The notes under the pieces were generated by a model. That model ran no database searches and was not told the DNA's origin. It worked only from the letters and a program-made list of their open reading frames with translations. Position numbers and translations under genes: made by a program. Of a stretch of 64,000 nucleotides of DNA, positions 59,861 to 64,000 are shown piece by piece. The stretch comes from Microbacterium capsulatum (GTDB taxonomy: Bacteria; Actinomycetota; Actinomycetes; Actinomycetales; Microbacteriaceae). Position 1 is the first letter of the stretch, and every line of letters begins with the position of its first letter. The stretch covers positions 1 to 64,000 of the forward strand of contig NZ_JAVFCB010000002.1 of the NCBI RefSeq assembly GCF_030865425.1. The letters run 5' to 3'.

Positions 59861-62746
59861 TCAGCCGAGGTCGCCGTCCCCGCTCGTGGAGCCCGCAGGA
59901 ACCCCGGGCACGTCGTCCGGGCCGAAGATCTCGGCGTCACCGGGGTACGCCTCGGTCCAGTGGTGCGTCTGGTACCAGGTCCAGCGGTTCATCAGCGCCG
60001 GGTTGTCGAAGTCCGGCACCGCGTTCTGGGTGTCGGTCCCCGTGAAGCGCTGCTTCTCCGCCCACTTCTGCCACTGGGCGGCATGCGCCTGCTGGGACGC
60101 CGGGACGGCGGCGGCCTTGGCGGCCTCCGCGTTCACCGCCGCGGCCTTGTCGCCCGTCGCCCCGAGCGTGTCATAGCCGCATGCGGGCTCGGTGACGACG
60201 CCCTCGGTCAGCGGCACCTGGTTCGCCACGGCCGTGTACGGGGTGAAGTCCGGCTTGTCGGTGAACGCGTCGAACATCGGGGTCGCGGCGGCGACCTTCT
60301 GGTTCAGCGGCTGCGCGCCGAGGATCTGCTGGATCGTGCGGACCATGCTGATCTGCGAGTAGAAGGTGCTGACGGTCTTGCCGTGCACCGCGTACGGGCT
60401 GATCACCTGGACCGGTGCGCGGTGCCCGTCGACGTGGTCCGCGCCGTCCTGGGTGTCGTCCTCCGCGATGAAGATCGCCGAGTTCTTCCAGTACTGCGAG
60501 TGCGAGATCTCGTCGACGATCTTGCCGACGGCGAGGTCGTTGTCGGCGACCTGCGCCTCCGGATCCGCGGTGCCACCGGTGTGGTCGCTGGACAGCCAGA
60601 TCATGTTGAAGTTGGACGGGCCGCTCTTCTCGAAGCTCTGCTTCCACGTCGCGTACCGGTAGATGTCCGGGACCGCGAGATCGAACGGCGCCGCCGTGCG
60701 CTCCGTGATCGCGTCGAGGGACGGGATCGCCGAGCTCGCGTTGAGCTTGATCGACGGATCGAACAGCTGCGAGGGGTCGCCGCCGCCCATGACGTCCTTC
60801 GCGGAGCAGTAGTACTTCTGCCAGGTCGCGCCGGCAGGCTTGCCCTCGCCGTACTCGAACTCGCCGAAGTTCTTCGCGGACTGGCCTGCGGTCTGCACCG
60901 AGGTCCACAGGAAGCCGGAGCGCTGGTGGCCGAGCACGTCCTCCTCGGTGTCGTAGGAGCGCGCGTACTCGCCCGCGCTGGTCTCGGTGTAGGCGGGGTT
61001 GTCTCCCTGCATGAGCCAGTTGTGGCCCTCGGCGGAGTTCGTGCCGATGTCGTACGTGTTGTCGTACAGGCCGAACTGCGTCGCCAGCGCGTGCTGGTTG
61101 GGCGAGACCTTCTGGCCGAACTGGGTCAGCGACGGGTCTCCGTTGCCCTGCTTCATGTCGCCGTAGAGCTGGTCGTAGCTGCGGTTCTCCTTGACGATCA
61201 GGAACACGTGCGTGATCGCCGAGGGGTCGCCGACCCGCTTCGGGACCGCGACGGCCGGCTGGCCCTGGCCCTGGGCGCCCTCGGCCTGCTTGACGGATCC
61301 GCCCGTCCAGCCGTTCTGCGCGAACACCGTGTCGGTGTACTTCTGCAGCTGGTCGTCGGCGGGGAGCGCGAACCGGGTCAGCGAGGCCGTGGTCGAGTGC
61401 GTGCCGTGCCCGGTCGCGGGGGTCGTGCCCTGGCCCTTGTTGTAGGTCAGCTCGGGGCCGCGCGCGTCGATGCCGCGGGTGTTCGACACGATGATCGAGC
61501 CGTTCACCGCGGCGAGCGTCTCCGGGAAGTAGTCGGTCGGCAGCAGGCCGAGGTAGCTCGCCGGCTCCTGCGGGTTCTTCTGGTCGACCTTGTACACCGC
61601 GACCGCGTTGGCCCGGCCGAGGGAGACCAGCAGGTGGTCGCGCTGCATCGTGATCGACGTCGGCTCGTAGCCCACCTGGGACGACGCCCACGGCTGCGTG
61701 AGGATCGTCTGCACGACGTTCCCGGAGCGGGTGTCGATGACCGAGACGCTGTCGCTGTTCGTGTTCGCCACGTACAGCGTCGTGCCGTCCAGGTGCATCG
61801 CCGTCGGGTGCAGCTGCACGGCGATCGAAGCCGCGGCGGCCGCCGGGTTCGCCGTGTCGATCACACTGACCGTGCCGGTGGTGCTGGTGCCCAGATTGGT
61901 GTCGGCGGGGACCTGCGTGCCGTACGAGCCCATGGTCGCCTCGCCGGCCGCGGCCGTGCGGCCGCCCTCGTTCGACACGTACAGCTTGGTGCCGACGAAG
62001 GCCAGCTGCCGCGGGGCGATCCCGACGGCGAACGTGTTCGCGACGGTGCCGGCGACGGGGTCGATCGCGGCCACGGCGTTCTGCCCGTTCACAGCGGCGT
62101 AGAGGACGGATCCGTCGGGCGAGAACGTCATGCCCGCGGTCAGCGCCTTCTGGCCGTTGACCGTCGGCAGCGCGATCTTCGTCCCCGTACCGAGGGAGCC
62201 GTCGGCGTTGAACGGATACCGCACCACGCCGGTGGCGACCGGAGCGAAGAGGAACTTGCCGTCGGGGGAGAAGACGGGGGCCTCCTGGCCGACCGTGCCG
62301 TCGGAGATCTTCTGGTACGCCATGCCGGAGAATCCGGCCTTGCTCGCCGCGGTCGCGAACGAGGCGGACGCGAGCGTCCCGGCAGCCGCGACCGGCTTGT
62401 AGGTCTGCAGGTCGAACACCTGCAGATCGACCGAGCGGTCGGCGCTCGTCGCGACGAGGAAGCGGCCGTCGGGGCTGACCGTCGAGCCCATGATCTTGCC
62501 GAAGGGTGTCATCAGGCGGTCGCCGAGGGGCCGGATCGTCTGGTTGGACGCGATCTGCTCGCCGCTGTCGTAGGTCGCGCCCACCTGCTGCTGGCCGAAC
62601 GCGATGGTGGAGGCGACCGCCGCGCTGCCGCCGAGCAGCGCGAGGGCGCAGCCGGCCGCGATCACGGTGAGGCCGCGGCGCCCACGGGCGAAGGAGGAGA
62701 TTCGGCGCAGGCGGTCAGGCCCGCGCCGAGGGGAATTGCCGTGCAT
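59861..62746 (-). CDS. Secreted beta-propeller/phosphoesterase protein
   Basis: A 961-residue exported protein. A basic N-terminus and hydrophobic stretch (LTVIAAGCALALLGGSAAVAST) form a signal or anchor. Residues about 70-470 are a YncE/YVTN-type beta-propeller (SPDGRFLVATS, SVIDT, LYVANTNSDSVSVIDT). Residues about 500-880 are a phosphoesterase (PF04185-like) with HVFLIVKENRSYDQLYGD, GHNWL, and IAEDDTQDGADHVDGHRAPV for metal binding. It could release phosphate or cleave phospholipids outside the cell. ATG 62746 follows AAAGGCAG. Confidence 0.85.
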   Translation of the reverse strand: MHGNSPRRGPDRLRRISSFARGRRGLTVIAAGCALALLGGSAAVASTIAFGQQQVGATYDSGEQIASNQTIRPLGDRLMTPFGKIMGSTVSPDGRFLVATSADRSVDLQVFDLQTYKPVAAAGTLASASFATAASKAGFSGMAYQKISDGTVGQEAPVFSPDGKFLFAPVATGVVRYPFNADGSLGTGTKIALPTVNGQKALTAGMTFSPDGSVLYAAVNGQNAVAAIDPVAGTVANTFAVGIAPRQLAFVGTKLYVSNEGGRTAAAGEATMGSYGTQVPADTNLGTSTTGTVSVIDTANPAAAAASIAVQLHPTAMHLDGTTLYVANTNSDSVSVIDTRSGNVVQTILTQPWASSQVGYEPTSITMQRDHLLVSLGRANAVAVYKVDQKNPQEPASYLGLLPTDYFPETLAAVNGSIIVSNTRGIDARGPELTYNKGQGTTPATGHGTHSTTASLTRFALPADDQLQKYTDTVFAQNGWTGGSVKQAEGAQGQGQPAVAVPKRVGDPSAITHVFLIVKENRSYDQLYGDMKQGNGDPSLTQFGQKVSPNQHALATQFGLYDNTYDIGTNSAEGHNWLMQGDNPAYTETSAGEYARSYDTEEDVLGHQRSGFLWTSVQTAGQSAKNFGEFEYGEGKPAGATWQKYYCSAKDVMGGGDPSQLFDPSIKLNASSAIPSLDAITERTAAPFDLAVPDIYRYATWKQSFEKSGPSNFNMIWLSSDHTGGTADPEAQVADNDLAVGKIVDEISHSQYWKNSAIFIAEDDTQDGADHVDGHRAPVQVISPYAVHGKTVSTFYSQISMVRTIQQILGAQPLNQKVAAATPMFDAFTDKPDFTPYTAVANQVPLTEGVVTEPACGYDTLGATGDKAAAVNAEAAKAAAVPASQQAHAAQWQKWAEKQRFTGTDTQNAVPDFDNPALMNRWTWYQTHHWTEAYPGDAEIFGPDDVPGVPAGSTSGDGDLG

Positions 62747-62955
62747 AGCACTGCCTTTCGGGGATCGTTCCGTCCGACGGGCACGACGACCCAGACGTCG
62801 GAGCACGTCGGGAGCGGAGGTGGGGAGGGTTGCTCCGTGACCGGAGCGTTATCGACACTGCTCCCCGGCGGTGCCCTCAGCGCGAACGGCTCGTGAACAT
62901 CTCCGGGGCATCCGGTGACGGCTGCCTCTTCGCGCTCCCTCGGCGCCCTTCGGCG
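62747..62955 (-). other. Intergenic region upstream of phosphoesterase
   Basis: A 209-base gap. It contains a 6-bp hairpin (GCTCCG at 62832-62837, CGGAGC at 62842-62847) that may end the GyrI-like transcript, and the leader of the phosphoesterase gene. I found no convincing Pho box or complete promoter. Confidence 0.35.
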
Positions 62956-63609
62956 TCAGCGCACATCTGCGACGGGCTGGCGCAGGATCGTGCGGCGCCT
63001 CTCCGGCGGGACACGGCGGGCGTCGCTCAGATAGATCTCGTGGTGCGTGCCGGCCAGGCGCAGGCCCTGCGCCGGGATGAAGTCGTGATGCATCCGGTCC
63101 AGGACCGGTGCCTCGTCGTCGAAGGATCCGACGTGCAGTGTCTGCACGCACCGGCCCTCCCCGAGCGCCAGGATCCGGACGTCGTCGAGACGAGAGGGCG
63201 AGTTCTTGGCGCGGACCTGCGCGACGGCGGCGTCGACGAGATCCTCGCCGATCCACTCCGGGATGAGGATCATCATCGTCCAGTCCCAGCGCGACTTGTC
63301 GCGCGCCGTCGTGAAGGCGTCCATGTCGTCCGCCCACCACAGCCCCTCGAGCGGTGGGACGACATGGTCGCGCCCGAGTTCGCGCCTGCTGGCGAACTTC
63401 AGGGCATAGGCGACGGGGTAGAGGGCGGCGAGGGCGTCGGCGTATTCGGCGGCGGTGTTCGGATCGCCGTGGCCGTCGATCGCGAGGTAGCGCTGATCGG
63501 GCAGGTCGACGATCCGGAACCCGCCGCGCCGCGCGCGGTACCCGTCGAGGGACTTCGCGAGGTCGGCCTTCGGGTGGCCGTGCTGCTCCGGGGACGCCAT
63601 GGGCCCCAT
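62956..63609 (-). CDS. GyrI-like small-molecule-binding domain protein
   Basis: A 217-residue GyrI/SHS2-type ligand-binding protein (FRIVDLPDQRYLAIDGHGDPNTAAEYADALAALYPVAYALKF ... GLRLAGTHHEIYLSDARRVPPERRRTILRQPV). It has no DNA-binding domain. The ending is the pattern seen in stand-alone actinobacterial GyrI-like proteins. ATG 63600 is an equally good start. It lies 34 bases downstream of pntB. Confidence 0.85.
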   Translation of the reverse strand: MGPMASPEQHGHPKADLAKSLDGYRARRGGFRIVDLPDQRYLAIDGHGDPNTAAEYADALAALYPVAYALKFASRRELGRDHVVPPLEGLWWADDMDAFTTARDKSRWDWTMMILIPEWIGEDLVDAAVAQVRAKNSPSRLDDVRILALGEGRCVQTLHVGSFDDEAPVLDRMHHDFIPAQGLRLAGTHHEIYLSDARRVPPERRRTILRQPVADVR

Positions 63610-63643
63610 TCCAGCACGGAACGGGGCCCAGGCGCGCGGCGGA

Positions 63644-64000
63644 TCAGAGGGCGCGGAGGATGTCCTCCACGCGCTCCTTGGCGTCGCCGAACAGCATCTG
63701 CGCGTTCTCCCGGAAGAACAGCGGGTTCTGCACGCCGGCGTAGCCGGCGGCCATCGAGCGCTTGAACACGATGACGTTCTCGGCCTCCCACACCCGCAGC
63801 ACGGGCATGCCGGCGATCGGGCTGCCCGGATCCTCGGCGGCGGCCGGGTTCACCGTGTCGTTCGCGCCGATCACGAGCACGACGTCGGTCGACGCCAGGT
63901 CGTCGTTGATCTCGTCCATCTCCTCGACGATGTCGTAGGGGACCTTCGCCTCGGCCAGCAGCACGTTCATGTGCCCGGGCAGGCGGCCGGCGACCGGGTG
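63644..64000 (-). CDS. pntB: NAD(P) transhydrogenase subunit beta (partial)
   Basis: The C-terminal 118 residues of PntB; the rest lies beyond the window edge. This is the NADP-binding domain [38 protein letters not shown], and [20 protein letters not shown]. The enzyme couples proton flow to hydride transfer between NADH and NADP at the membrane, supplying NADPH. Confidence 0.93.
   Translation of the reverse strand, partial: HPVAGRLPGHMNVLLAEAKVPYDIVEEMDEINDDLASTDVVLVIGANDTVNPAAAEDPGSPIAGMPVLRVWEAENVIVFKRSMAAGYAGVQNPLFFRENAQMLFGDAKERVEDILRAL

Overview
The window is GC-rich chromosomal DNA of an actinobacterium. The 16S rRNA signature, an rRNA operon with no tRNA in its spacer, and the core gene order (tlyA, nadK, recN, pyrG, NUDIX, xerD ... 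parA, scpA, scpB, pseudouridine synthase, tyrA, cmk, der) point to Microbacteriaceae, most likely Microbacterium. This assignment is by recognition, not by alignment.

Layout. Positions 1-5865 hold a complete rrn operon: two tandem promoters, leader, 16S, spacer, 23S, 5S and a terminator, with matching processing stems. Positions 5898-16269 are a tightly packed plus-strand run. It starts with an unusual Arg/Asp repeat protein, followed by a HAD phosphatase, a small protein, tlyA, nadK, recN, a PfkB kinase, pyrG, an ADP-ribose-pyrophosphatase-like NUDIX and xerD. Positions 16270-30815 carry two catabolic modules between xerD and parA. The first has a ROK regulator, two sugar ABC permeases, a lipoprotein binding protein, a GH15-like and a GH31 glycosidase, suggesting uptake and cleavage of an isomaltose-type alpha-glucan. 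The second has an APC permease, a GntR/FadR regulator, a glutamine-synthetase-like ligase, an aldehyde dehydrogenase, an SDR and a class-I amidotransferase-like hydrolase. It looks like a gamma-glutamylation pathway for an amine; the SDR in place of an amine oxidase suggests an amino alcohol such as ethanolamine.

Positions 30925-37337 resume the chromosome-maintenance and core operon (parA, scpA, scpB, rluB-type, tyrA, cmk, der). Positions 37455-63600 are mixed accessory genes: branched-chain amino acid dehydrogenase, a NUDIX-NYN fusion, an HNH/DUF222 nuclease, S4 protein, YhhN, GNAT, tRNA-Pro(GGG), an HD protein, a UspA-APC operon, MFS exporters, an ArsR-SRPBCC-YciI operon, an oxidoreductase-SDR fusion, GNAT, pirin, a UBP zinc finger, AhpD-like, a MacB-like ABC pair, VOC, a GntR/MHS-transporter pair, an orphan UraD, an acyl-CoA thioesterase-like protein, a large secreted phosphoesterase and a GyrI-like protein. 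The window ends inside pntB.

A striking regulatory theme is the repeated arrangement TANNNT, six bases, then ATG or GTG. I see it at ten starts, all at starts with no close upstream partner. It implies that a sizeable share of genes here are transcribed as leaderless mRNAs. Most other starts overlap the previous stop as ATGA or GTGA, implying translational coupling.
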